Part shown: in pieces, positions 1 to 9,824 of the stretch
How positions within the stretch are numbered: position 1 is the stretch's first letter
Layout: each line of letters starts with the position of its first letter
Assembly (NCBI GenBank): GCA_963764675.1
Contig: CAVXTQ010000005.1
Location: 620,001 to 684,000, forward strand
Length of the DNA: 64,000 bases
DNA from: Acidiferrum sp963764675
GTDB lineage: Bacteria; Acidobacteriota; Terriglobia; Acidiferrales; UBA7541
Direction: 5' to 3'
Program-made: the position numbers and the translations under genes
The notes under the pieces: generated by a model
The model's input: the letters and a program-made list of their open reading frames with translations, nothing else
Told to the model about the DNA's origin: nothing
The model's database searches: none

Positions 1-1
1 T

Positions 2-499
2 GCGTCTATCGCTTTGGCGCAATGCGGGGAGAGCACAACGGCGGATCAAATCGATGCGGAGGCCGACAAGGAATATCCAGAGGAGACGCTGTTGCACAAG
101 GTAGATATTCCGCTGGTTCGTGCGACGAATAGCCTACGAAAGGGAGATGGAGCAGGAGCAGTCACGGCGCTGGAGGTAAGCCGACCCTACGAGATGGGGC
201 TCGGGCCGGGTTCGATCCCATACCGAGTGTTGTACGTGCGCGGGGAAGGCTATCTGCAACAGAAGGACGCCGACAGGGCGATTGGCGAATTTCAGAAGAT
301 TTTGAATAATCCGGGGATCTGTCCCGTGTGCGAATTGGCGCCGATGGCGCGATTGCAGATGGCGCGAGGGTATGTGATGAAGGGCGACAAAGCGAACGCG
401 AAAACGGCGTATCAGAACTTACTGGCGATGTGGAAGGATGCGGATCCCGATGTGCCTGTGCTGGTGCAGGCGAAAGCAGAGTATGCGAAGTTGCAGTGA
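2..499 (+). CDS. C-terminal part of a TPR-repeat protein (5' end outside window)
   Basis: The reading frame is open to the left edge, so the gene begins upstream; the TTG at 14 is only the first possible internal start. The visible 160 or so residues contain helix-turn-helix repeats of TPR type (YVRGEGYLQQKDADRAIGEFQKIL, then ARLQMARGYVMKGDKANAKTAY, given here as two separate stretches of the same repeat array) and end in KAEYAKLQ. This ending is typical of the TPR tail found on acidobacterial Ser/Thr kinases and winged-helix/TPR regulators, so the missing N-terminus is probably a kinase or DNA-binding domain. That is family knowledge, not seen here. A Cys pair (CPVC) sits where two repeats join. 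Confidence 0.6.
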   Translation, partial: ASIALAQCGESTTADQIDAEADKEYPEETLLHKVDIPLVRATNSLRKGDGAGAVTALEVSRPYEMGLGPGSIPYRVLYVRGEGYLQQKDADRAIGEFQKILNNPGICPVCELAPMARLQMARGYVMKGDKANAKTAYQNLLAMWKDADPDVPVLVQAKAEYAKLQ

Positions 500-561
500 G
501 CTTGCGCCAGAGCTGCGTTAAGCTTGCAGCGTGAAGAACCTCAGTTCAGAAGACCTGCCCA

Positions 562-2382
562 TTGCCTCCCATAATTAGCGCACAAGGATTGTCGAAGCGG
601 TACGGCGTTGCGCCGCTGTTTCGCGAAATTTCGTTTACCGTTTCCGAAGGGGAGCGGATTGGGATCATTGGCCCGAACGGCGCGGGGAAATCGACGCTGC
701 TGGAGATTTTGCAGGGGCGGGTGACGCCGGACAGCGGAGACGTTGCGATCCGCAAGGGAACGCGACTGAGCTTCGTGCGGCAAATCTCGGAGTATGCGGC
801 GGGCGAAACGGTTCGATCGGTGATCGACAAGGCACTCGATCAGGCGCACGCGGCGGAGGACGAGCGGCTGACGCGCATCGCGGAGATTCTGGGACGAGCT
901 GGGTTCACCGATCTCGATGCGGAGGCGGGGGCGCTGTCGGGCGGGTGGCGGAAGCGGCTGGCTATTGTCGAAGCGCTGGTGCAGAAGCCGGACATTTTGC
1001 TGCTCGATGAGCCCACCAATCACTTGGACCTTGCCGGAATCAAGTGGCTGGAGGCGGTGCTGCAGGGCGCGGCCTTTGCGTGCGTGGTGGTGAGCCACGA
1101 CCGCTACTTCCTGGAAAACGTAGCGAACGAGGTGGTGGAGTTGAACCCGGCGTATGAAAACGGGGCGCTGCGCGTTTCTGGGAACTACAGCGCGTTCTTG
1201 GAGGCGAAGGAGCAATACCTGCACGCGCAGAGGAATCGCCAAGCAGCACTGGAGAATCGCGTGCACACGGAAATCGAGTGGCTGCGGCGAGGTCCGAAGG
1301 CGCGAACGACGAAATCAAAGGCGCGCATCGACAAGGCGCACGAAATGATCGGCGAGCTATCGGAGATTAATGCACGCACGCGAACGACGAGCGCGAAAAT
1401 CGACTTCTCGGCGTCGGACCGCAAAAGCAAGCAACTGATTACGCTGGATGGCGTGCGCTATGCGGTCGGCGGGCGCACGCTGGTGGAGGACATTCACTTC
1501 ATCATCACGTCGGGCATGCGTGTCGGTCTGGTGGGGCCGAACGGCAGCGGGAAGACGACGCTGCTGCGTCTGCTGAAGGGCGAACTGCAGCCTGCGGGCG
1601 GCAGCCTGCGGCAGGCGGATGCGCTGCGGATTGTGTACTTCGATCAGAATCGAGAGCTCGATCCGGATGTGACGCTGCGGCGGGCGCTGGCGCCGGATAG
1701 CGACTCGGTGATCTATCGAGACCAGGTGATTCACGTCGGAGGATGGGCGGCGCGATTTCTCTTCACGGCCGAGCAATTGAACCAGAAGGTTGGACGGTTG
1801 TCGGGCGGTGAGCGCGCGCGCGTGCTGATCGCGCAGTTGATGCTGCAGCCGGCGGACGTTTTACTGTTGGATGAGCCGACCAACGACCTGGATATTCCTA
1901 CACTCGAGATTTTGGAGGAGAGCTTGCTGGAATATCCCGGGGCGCTGGTGCTGGTGACACACGATCGCTACATGCTCGACCGGGTATCGACGGTGGTGCT
2001 CGGACTTGACGGATTGGGCGCCGCGGAACGCTTTGCGGATTATCAGCAGTGGGAAGAGTGGCAGAGGTCGCAGAAAGCGGCGGGCAAGACCAATGCGTCG
2101 GTGGAAACGCAGAGCCCAAGCGGGGGAGCGGCCGCGGCGTCTAGGGCATCCCTTACGAAGAAAAAGCTGTCGTATAAAGAAAACCGCGAATTGGAAACCA
2201 TCGAACAGCGAGTGGCTGACGCGGAGAAAGAAATGCAGGTTAGACACGACGCACTGCTTGACCCTGCGATCATGAGCGACGGGGCACGGCTGCAGGCTGC
2301 GTCGATCGCATTGGAAGCGGCGCAGAGGGCGATCGATGAGCTTTACGCGCGCTGGGTGGAATTGGAACAGAAACTGAAGTAG
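562..2382 (+). CDS. ABC-F family ATPase (Uup/EttA-like)
   Basis: This is a soluble protein of 606 residues with two ABC ATPase domains and no membrane segment, the ABC-F layout of ribosome-associated translation factors. Domain 1 has Walker A GPNGAGKST (about residue 38), signature LSGGW and Walker B LLLDEPTNHLD. A linker of about 80 residues rich in Lys/Arg follows, then domain 2 with GPNGSGKTT, LSGGERAR and LLLDEPTNDLD. The last 70 residues form a charged coiled coil (KKKLSYKENRELETIEQR), as in Uup, which binds branched DNA or ribosomes. The start is TTG; no strong ribosome binding site is visible before it. It converges on groEL across a shared terminator. The ABC-F class is certain, the subfamily is not. 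Confidence 0.9.
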   Translation: MPPIISAQGLSKRYGVAPLFREISFTVSEGERIGIIGPNGAGKSTLLEILQGRVTPDSGDVAIRKGTRLSFVRQISEYAAGETVRSVIDKALDQAHAAEDERLTRIAEILGRAGFTDLDAEAGALSGGWRKRLAIVEALVQKPDILLLDEPTNHLDLAGIKWLEAVLQGAAFACVVVSHDRYFLENVANEVVELNPAYENGALRVSGNYSAFLEAKEQYLHAQRNRQAALENRVHTEIEWLRRGPKARTTKSKARIDKAHEMIGELSEINARTRTTSAKIDFSASDRKSKQLITLDGVRYAVGGRTLVEDIHFIITSGMRVGLVGPNGSGKTTLLRLLKGELQPAGGSLRQADALRIVYFDQNRELDPDVTLRRALAPDSDSVIYRDQVIHVGGWAARFLFTAEQLNQKVGRLSGGERARVLIAQLMLQPADVLLLDEPTNDLDIPTLEILEESLLEYPGALVLVTHDRYMLDRVSTVVLGLDGLGAAERFADYQQWEEWQRSQKAAGKTNASVETQSPSGGAAAASRASLTKKKLSYKENRELETIEQRVADAEKEMQVRHDALLDPAIMSDGARLQAASIALEAAQRAIDELYARWVELEQKLK

Positions 2383-2431
2383 GCGCGAAGTTGCCAGCCG
2401 TGTGGTTACCGGTGGGGTTGAGTTGAGAAAA

Positions 2432-2449
2432 GCGGCAGCAAGCTGCCGC
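2432..2449. repeat. Short palindromic repeat (REP-like), copy 1
   Basis: GCGGCAGC-AA-GCTGCCGC is a perfect 8-bp stem followed by ACTCCAAAG. A near copy with a GA loop and the same CCAAA flank lies at 57569-57586. It is intergenic, between the convergent ABC-F and groEL genes. Confidence 0.6.
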
Positions 2450-2460
2450 ACTCCAAAGAA

Positions 2461-2489
2461 AAAGGCGGCCCAAATTTCGGGCCGCCTTT
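2461..2489. terminator. Bidirectional intrinsic terminator between ABC-F gene and groEL
   Basis: An 11-bp perfect stem (AAAGGCGGCCC / GGGCCGCCTTT) has a 7-nt loop. On the minus strand it is followed by a T-rich tract (complement of the AAAGAAAAA at 2455), and on the plus strand by TTTCTTC. It fits termination of both converging transcripts. Confidence 0.85.
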
Positions 2490-2530
2490 CTTCGATGCCT
2501 CGGACGGGCCGAAGCCCACCCGCATCGCTT

Positions 2531-4173
<1,643 letters not shown>

Positions 4174-4217
4174 ACTGGTATTTCCTCCTGAGATTTCTTG
4201 GTGCTTCTCTTACAATT

Positions 4218-4255
4218 GCCGGGCCTTCGCACTTTTGGGTGAAATAAAGCCCGGC
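4218..4255 (-). other. Inverted repeat in the groES-groEL spacer
   Basis: GCCGGGC at 4218-4224 pairs with GCCCGGC at 4249-4255 across a 24-nt loop. There is no T-tract, so it is not an intrinsic terminator. It could be an RNA processing or stability element in the groESL mRNA; this role is inference. Confidence 0.4.
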
Positions 4256-4275
4256 CCCACACGCCTAGTCTGAAA

Positions 4276-4593
4276 CTACCGCTTGCCTGCCGCTTTAGCG
4301 GCGCCGCCGAGCTTCGCCAGGATTTCTTCCTCGCGAAGGATCAACAGCTCTTCGTCTTCGATCTTGATTTCGGTGCCGCTGTACTTGCCGAACAGGACGC
4401 GGTCACCCGGCTTAACATCGAGCGGGATGCGTTCGCCCTTTTCACGCTTGCCAGCGCCGACGGCGATTACTTCGCCCTCTTGCTGCTTTTCTTTGGCGGA
4501 GTCCGGGATGATGATGCCACCCTTGATGCTTTCCTTCTCTTCAATGCGCTTCACGACCACGCGGTCGTGCAGCGGCGTCAGATTCACTGCCAT
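4276..4593 (-). CDS. groES: Co-chaperonin GroES
   Basis: The protein has 105 residues, the usual length, and is the lid of the GroEL folding chamber. It begins MAVNLTPLHDRVVVKRIE; the mobile loop lies around EKESIKGGIIIPDSAKEKQQEG, quoted as the loop region of that chain in two parts (EKESIKGG and IIIPDSAKEKQQEG). The family motif GDRVLFGKYSGTEIK follows. The start at 4593 is chosen because a GGAGG site lies just upstream and a longer reading would run into the CIRCE operator. It is the first gene of the groESL operon. Confidence 0.96.
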   Translation of the reverse strand: MAVNLTPLHDRVVVKRIEEKESIKGGIIIPDSAKEKQQEGEVIAVGAGKREKGERIPLDVKPGDRVLFGKYSGTEIKIEDEELLILREEEILAKLGGAAKAAGKR

Positions 4594-4654
4594 CTTGAAA
4601 GAACCTCCATTTAGGTGAGTTGCGATTGACTGAGGCCGGGAGCCAGAAGGGGAT

Positions 4655-4681
4655 TTAGCACTCCTCACAGCCGAGTGCTAA
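4655..4681 (-). promoter_or_regulatory. CIRCE operator (HrcA binding site)
   Basis: TTAGCACTC-N9-GAGTGCTAA is an exact match to the CIRCE consensus, with arms at 4655-4663 and 4673-4681. It overlaps the -10 box of the groES promoter, so HrcA binding would block transcription until heat shock. hrcA itself is not in this window. Confidence 0.97.
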
Positions 4682-4708
4682 TATAGTCAGAAATGCCAGC
4701 CGTGTCAA
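4680..4708 (-). promoter_or_regulatory. Sigma70-type promoter of groESL
   Basis: On the minus strand, TTGACA (4703-4708) and TATATT (4680-4685) are separated by exactly 17 bp. The -10 box runs into the outer arm of CIRCE. Confidence 0.9.
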
Positions 4709-4859
4709 GGGATTCGCCGACACGGGAGCGGTCCTTCCGAGTGATTCATAGTCAACTTAAAGCTAATATTTACAGTGGTTTACACTGGTGCAAGGTAAAG
4801 ATGGCACTTGGCCGTTGTTGTGCGCTAGCCTTGGGGCTAGTATCGACGGCGCTGATAGC

Positions 4860-6878
4860 ATGAATTCGCTCATCTACATCCGCCTGATTGGGTTGACGTT
4901 CGGAACGCTGGTGCAGCTCTTCTGGATTGTGGTGATTCTCGGCTACCGGCGGCAGCGCAACTTTGAGCGCGTCTTCTTCTTACTTTGCCTGGCGCTGTTC
5001 TTGTTCTACAGCGGCTCGTTGCTGGCGCTGAATGCCCAGATCCACTACGACGAAACGCCGGCCGGCCTGCAGGGATTTGCCATTGCGGTGATTACCATCG
5101 GACTGTGCCTGATGCCTGCGCTGCTCATGCACTTGCACATGGAGTTTGCGGAGACGCGAGGCCTGCTCAAGAGCAAGCGCTGGAAGACAGTGGTGGCGCT
5201 CGTCTTTTACGCCGCCAGCCTACATCTGATGATTAAGAGCTTCCCGAATCAAGTAACGCGCGGGCACTTCGATTTTGTGCTGCCTGGGAATTCCTTGAGT
5301 AACGGGTTCCCGCACCTTTTTTCCTACTCGCTCTTGTGGTGCAGCACCTGGGAGTTCCGGTTTTACAGGAACGCGCCCGACAAGCCGCAGCGCCGCTTCC
5401 ACGGGTTTCTCAGCTTCGTTTTCGTGTTCGCCTTCCTTGGCATTGTGATTCTGCACGTGTTGCCGCTTTCGCTGCGGGTGTCGGGGCGAGAAGGGCTGGG
5501 TGTAGCGGTCTCGCTGATTCCCCTCGTTCCGCTCGTGGCGCTGATTTATCTCGTGTGGCGGCACAACTTTCTGCAGATCGGGCGGCAGAAAAACTTAGTG
5601 TATGCCGTTCTGGCGACGTTCTTGGCGCTGCTGTACCTGAGCCTGGTGCGGCGCGTAAGCGGGTGGCTGGAGCCGGAGCTGCCTCCAGAAGCGTCGGCGG
5701 CGATTCTGCTGTTTGTGCTGGTGATTTTCATCGAGCCACTGCAGCGCGTGCTGGGGCGAACGTTGCAAAAAGCGGCGCAGTTGGAGATGGATCGCGTACA
5801 GCGACTGACGGCGGAGATTCAGCAGGAGGCGCGGCAGGGGAACTTGGAAGCTCTGGCCAGGTTTGTCGAGCGCCGCGTGAAAGAAGCCTTCGAGCTTGCG
5901 GCGGTCAAAGTCACGTTGCTGGAAGAGCGCAAGATCGAAGAAAAGCACCGGGCTTTCGCGGAAGAGGCCGGGCTCGGTGAGCCGCGGCTGGAAAAACCGC
6001 GTTTCGATCTCGTCGAAGGAAAAGAGCCGCACTATCGCGCGGCAGTTGGGAACATCGTGGGAATCCTCTGTGTCGCGCCTCACGGCGCGGGGCTGTCTGG
6101 AGAAACGCGCGCTGCGCTGGAATTCCTTTGCGAACAATTGCCGGGGGCGGTCGATTTGTGCCGGCTGATCGAGGAAAAGCTGCAACTTGAGAGGGAACTA
6201 GCGGAGCGCGAGCGGCTGGCGCTGCTGGGGCAGATGGCCGCAAGTATTTCGCACAATCTGAAGAACCCGCTGGGCTCGATCAAGACGATTCTGCAAGTGC
6301 AGATGGAGAATCCGGAGTTGCCGCAGACGATTCGCGCCGAGACGAAGATTGTGTTGGATGAGATTGGGCGTCTCGCGGCCAAGCTGAACCAGTTGCTGCA
6401 GTTCAGCCGCCCGGCGGTGCGCAGCGGAAGCGCCGGAGCCACCTGCGACGTGCGAACGGTCATCGAAGAAGTGGTGGGCGTGCTGCGGCACGAAGCAGAC
6501 CGGCGCGGGATAGCGCTGGAAACGGTGGTGCCCGAAAGCGTGGCTAACGTAGCAGCGGCGGCGGAAGCGGTGGGCGACATTGTGTCGAACCTGTTGGTAA
6601 ATGCGCTGGAAGCCACTCCTCGTGGCGGACGTGTGAGCGTCAGTGCTGTGGAGCACGGTGGCGGATGCGTCCTTACAGTCGAAGATGATGGGCCGGGTAT
6701 CGCTGTCGCGGCGCGCGAGAAGATTTTGCAGCCATTCTTCACGACAAAAACGCAGGGAACGGGTTTGGGATTAGCGATCGTGGCGCGGCGTGTAGCGGAA
6801 TCTCAAGGGCAGTTGGATTGGAAAAGCCCGGTGAAAGACGGGCGCGGGGTGAGATTTCGTGTGTCCCTGAAGAAGTAA
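4860..6878 (+). CDS. Membrane sensor histidine kinase
   Basis: The 672-residue protein probably starts at ATG 4860 (MNSLIYIRLIGL); the frame stays open further upstream but that part is not hydrophobic. About 300 N-terminal residues hold seven or eight hydrophobic helices, then a coiled coil and a GAF-like region. The dimerisation box MAASISHNLKNPLGS carries the phospho-accepting His at about residue 465. The ATPase part shows the N box DIVSNLLVNALEATP, G1 EDDGPGIA and G2 GTGLGLAIVARRVAES. The layout recalls PrsK-type kinases of exopolysaccharide systems, without proof of the signal. The response regulator follows 60 bp downstream, so the two form a pair. Confidence 0.92.
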   Translation: MNSLIYIRLIGLTFGTLVQLFWIVVILGYRRQRNFERVFFLLCLALFLFYSGSLLALNAQIHYDETPAGLQGFAIAVITIGLCLMPALLMHLHMEFAETRGLLKSKRWKTVVALVFYAASLHLMIKSFPNQVTRGHFDFVLPGNSLSNGFPHLFSYSLLWCSTWEFRFYRNAPDKPQRRFHGFLSFVFVFAFLGIVILHVLPLSLRVSGREGLGVAVSLIPLVPLVALIYLVWRHNFLQIGRQKNLVYAVLATFLALLYLSLVRRVSGWLEPELPPEASAAILLFVLVIFIEPLQRVLGRTLQKAAQLEMDRVQRLTAEIQQEARQGNLEALARFVERRVKEAFELAAVKVTLLEERKIEEKHRAFAEEAGLGEPRLEKPRFDLVEGKEPHYRAAVGNIVGILCVAPHGAGLSGETRAALEFLCEQLPGAVDLCRLIEEKLQLERELAERERLALLGQMAASISHNLKNPLGSIKTILQVQMENPELPQTIRAETKIVLDEIGRLAAKLNQLLQFSRPAVRSGSAGATCDVRTVIEEVVGVLRHEADRRGIALETVVPESVANVAAAAEAVGDIVSNLLVNALEATPRGGRVSVSAVEHGGGCVLTVEDDGPGIAVAAREKILQPFFTTKTQGTGLGLAIVARRVAESQGQLDWKSPVKDGRGVRFRVSLKK

Positions 6879-6938
6879 CGACGCAAGGAACTACGGCGAA
6901 GCAATAAGAAGAAGCGGCCTTGCGATAAGGACTTGTCG

Positions 6939-8345
6939 ATGAAAACGATTTTGATTGTGGATGACGAGCCAGCGGCGCGCTACGGGTTGCGTCGGGCTTT
7001 GGAGTCGAAGTACCGCGTGGCGGAAGCCGATTCGGCAGAGGCAGCGCGCGAAGCGCTGCCGCAGGAGCAGCCGGATTTGGTGCTGCTGGACGTGGTGTTG
7101 CCAGGGCAAAACGGACTTTCCTTCTTGCGGTGGATGCGCGAACAGGGAAGCGAAGTGCCAGTGCTGATGGTCTCGGCGTTGGACACCGCGAAGACCGCAG
7201 TGGAGGCGCTGCAACTGGGAGCGGCGGATTACTTGGTGAAAGGGTTCGAACTCGAGGAGTTGCGGCAGCGGGTGGCGAATCTGCTGAAGCTGGCGACACT
7301 GGAAAAAGAAAACGACGCGTTGCGGCGGCGCCTGACGACCGAGGGACAGTTCGGACAAATGCTGGGGCGCACCGCGGAGATGCGGCGGGCGTTTGAGATG
7401 GCGGATCGCGTGGCGCCTACGGACTCAACCGTGTTGATCCTCGGCGAGAGTGGAACGGGGAAAGATCTTCTCGCGCAAGAGATTCATGCAAGGTCGCCTC
7501 GCGCGGGGAAACCCTTTGTGGCGGTGAATTGCGCGGCGTTGCCGGAAACGCTGATCGAATCGGAGTTGTTCGGCTACGAACGCGGCGCGTTTACGGGAGC
7601 GGCGCAGCAGAAAAAGGGGAAATTTGAGCTGGCGACCGGGGGAACGCTGTTTCTGGACGAAATCGGCGACATGAATCCGGTGACCCAAGCGAAAGTGCTG
7701 CGCGCGTTGGAGAATCGCACCATCGAGCGGCTGGGTGGGACCCAGCCGATTCCCGTGGATGTGCGGGTGATCAGCGCGACCCACCGCAACCTCGGCGCGG
7801 AAATTCGCGCGGGAAAATTTCGCGAAGACTTGTTTTACCGGTTGCGCGTCGTGACGGTGGAATTGCCGCCGCTCCGAGCGCACAAGGAAGACATTCCCTT
7901 ACTCGTCGAGGCTTTCCTGCAAGTGCACGGAGCGCGGCTGGGGCGCACGGCGCGTTTGAACCGGGAAGCGCTGGCGGCGATCGAACGGTACGATTGGCCG
8001 GGAAACGTGCGCGAGCTGAAAAACGCGCTGGAGCGGAGCTTGGTGCTCTGCCGTGGCGATGACATCGGCGTGGACGATCTTCCAGGGGAAGTGGCGCGGG
8101 GCGAGTCGATCTCACACAAGGCAACCGACGACGGAGCGGATGTCGGCTTGGGTGAGAAAGATTTTCGAGAGGCGAAGCACAAGTTTGAAGTGGCGTATTT
8201 GACGAAGCAATTGGTGAGTCACCGCTGGAACGTTTCGCGGACGGCGGCGACAATCGGGTTGCACCGGCAAAGTTTGCAGGAAAAATTGCGGGAACTGGGA
8301 ATTCGGCGGCCAGGCCGAGACCCGATCGAAGAGGGCGATTCGTGA
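6939..8345 (+). CDS. NtrC-family sigma54-dependent response regulator
   Basis: The 468-residue protein has three parts. The receiver domain (1-120) has the acidic pair DD at 8-9 and phospho-acceptor Asp51 in LLDVVLP. The AAA+ domain has Walker A GESGTGKD, the sigma54-contacting GAFTGA loop and Walker B GTLFLDEIGD, and ends in YDWPGNVRELKN. A Fis-type helix-turn-helix near the C-terminus reads WNVSRTAATIGLHRQSLQEKL. It activates sigma54 promoters when phosphorylated by the upstream kinase. ATG 6939 is preferred over TTG 6933 because the receiver strand starts there. Confidence 0.95.
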   Translation: MKTILIVDDEPAARYGLRRALESKYRVAEADSAEAAREALPQEQPDLVLLDVVLPGQNGLSFLRWMREQGSEVPVLMVSALDTAKTAVEALQLGAADYLVKGFELEELRQRVANLLKLATLEKENDALRRRLTTEGQFGQMLGRTAEMRRAFEMADRVAPTDSTVLILGESGTGKDLLAQEIHARSPRAGKPFVAVNCAALPETLIESELFGYERGAFTGAAQQKKGKFELATGGTLFLDEIGDMNPVTQAKVLRALENRTIERLGGTQPIPVDVRVISATHRNLGAEIRAGKFREDLFYRLRVVTVELPPLRAHKEDIPLLVEAFLQVHGARLGRTARLNREALAAIERYDWPGNVRELKNALERSLVLCRGDDIGVDDLPGEVARGESISHKATDDGADVGLGEKDFREAKHKFEVAYLTKQLVSHRWNVSRTAATIGLHRQSLQEKLRELGIRRPGRDPIEEGDS

Positions 8346-8355
8346 TGGGTGAGGC

Positions 8356-8991
8356 GTGATCGGCGACGGGCCGTCCGCGAGAGTTGCAGGCTACATTCTG
8401 GGCGGCGGCGCCAGCACGCGATTTGCGCGCGACAAAGCGCTGGCGCAAATCGATGGCAAGCCCATGTTGCTTCGCATGCGCGACTTGCTTGGCGATGTGA
8501 CCCAAGCGGCGCGCGTAGTCGCTGCGCCCGGCAAGTACGTGAATCTAGGGGTCGATCTCGTGGCCGATCGATGGCCTGGCGAAGGGCCGCTCGGCGGAAT
8601 TATCACGGCGCTGCTGGCGAACGCCGGGACCAACGGTGGGCTCGTGTGGAATGTGATTGTGGGCTGCGATATGCCATTTCTGACGCGTGAGTGGCTGGCG
8701 TATCTGGTCGAGCACGCGCTGGCGAGCCCCGCCGACGTCATCGTTCCGCAATCAGAGCATGGCCTTGAGCCGCTATGCGCGTGCTGGCGCACCAGCGCTA
8801 CAGGCAAGCTGCGACGGGTGTTCGAAGGCGGCGTGCGCAAAATAACCGAGGCCATGAAACACCTCGAAATGGAAGTTCTTGACGAGACGCACTGGAAACG
8901 ATTTGATAGCGCTGGCCGGCTCTTTTGGAACATGAATACGCCTGCCGACTACGACGAGGCCAAGCGGATTCTGGAAGCGGGCAACGCATGA
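8356..8991 (+). CDS. mobA: Molybdenum cofactor guanylyltransferase MobA
   Basis: The cytoplasmic enzyme joins GMP from GTP to molybdopterin. The 211-residue protein starts with GTG and shows the nucleotidyltransferase motif LGGGASTRFARDKALAQIDG (family form LAGGxSxRxGxDKA), then WPGEGPLGGI and GCDMPFLTREW with the metal-binding Asp. The C-terminus (FWNMNTPADYDEAKRI) is typical of the family. It lies 10 bp after the regulator gene and overlaps the next gene by ATGA. No other molybdenum gene is nearby, so its place in this operon is unexplained. Confidence 0.88.
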   Translation: MIGDGPSARVAGYILGGGASTRFARDKALAQIDGKPMLLRMRDLLGDVTQAARVVAAPGKYVNLGVDLVADRWPGEGPLGGIITALLANAGTNGGLVWNVIVGCDMPFLTREWLAYLVEHALASPADVIVPQSEHGLEPLCACWRTSATGKLRRVFEGGVRKITEAMKHLEMEVLDETHWKRFDSAGRLFWNMNTPADYDEAKRILEAGNA

Positions 8992-9824
8992 GCGATCCTC
9001 GCAACGAAGAAGATTTGCTGCCGGGCGCAACCGAGCGCACGAGCGTGCACCCTCCCGAAGAAGCTAGCCCCTTCTTTGAGTTCCGCGATGTGTGCAAGGC
9101 CTTTGACGATCGAGTGATCTTGAACGGCGTCAGTTTTACGGTGAAGAAGGGCGAGACGTGCGTGATCATGGGGCGCAGCGGCGTGGGAAAATCCGTTTCG
9201 CTGAAACACATCATGGGATTCTTGAAGCCGGACTCCGGGCGCGTTTTCATCGACGGGCAAGACGTCACGGATTTCAGCGAACGAGAGTTCGCAGAAGTAC
9301 GCCGCAAGGTCACCATGGTGTTTCAGTCCGGCGCGCTCTTTGATTCGCTGAGCGTCGCCGACAACATTGCTTTTCCGCTCGAGGGGCAGGCGGGACTGAC
9401 AGCGGAGGACATCGACGCGTATGTAGATAAGCTGGCGCACGTCCTGGAAGTCGACACCGTGCTGGACAAATTGCCGGGCGAGCTTTCGACGGGAATGCGG
9501 CGCGCGGTGGCCATCGCCAGGGCGCTGGCGCAAAATCCCGAAGCGATCTTGTACGACGAACCGACGACGATGGTCGATCCCATCATGGCCGGGCACATGG
9601 GCGATCTGATTTCGCGATTGAAGAATGCGTTTCACAAAACATCGATCGTGGTGACCCACGACACGCATCTCGCAAAGAAGCTCGCCGACAAAGTGGTGTT
9701 TCTGCAGGACGGCGCCTCGACCGTTTTCGAGTCCTGGGCGGATTTCGAGAATTCCAAAGATCCTTTCTTCCATAATTTCCGCATGCAAGATGAACTGATC
9801 CCGGAACTGGACGTGATTCTGTGA
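8988..9824 (+). CDS. MlaF/Ttg2A-like ABC transporter ATPase
   Basis: This 278-residue ATPase resembles the energising subunit of Mla/Mce-type lipid transporters. It has Walker A GRSGVGKS, Q-loop MVFQSGALFDSLSV, a signature LSTGMRRAVAIARAL (Thr in place of the usual Gly) and Walker B AILYDEPTTMVDP, with TMVDP characteristic of the Mla subfamily. About 30 poorly conserved residues precede the domain. The start overlaps the mobA stop (ATGA) and its own stop overlaps the next start (GTGA), implying translational coupling. No MlaE permease or MlaD gene accompanies it here. Confidence 0.85.
   Translation: MSDPRNEEDLLPGATERTSVHPPEEASPFFEFRDVCKAFDDRVILNGVSFTVKKGETCVIMGRSGVGKSVSLKHIMGFLKPDSGRVFIDGQDVTDFSEREFAEVRRKVTMVFQSGALFDSLSVADNIAFPLEGQAGLTAEDIDAYVDKLAHVLEVDTVLDKLPGELSTGMRRAVAIARALAQNPEAILYDEPTTMVDPIMAGHMGDLISRLKNAFHKTSIVVTHDTHLAKKLADKVVFLQDGASTVFESWADFENSKDPFFHNFRMQDELIPELDVIL

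Noticed and set aside
541..1266. 241-codon open frame on the minus strand
   Set aside because: It is the antisense shadow of the ABC-F ATPase.
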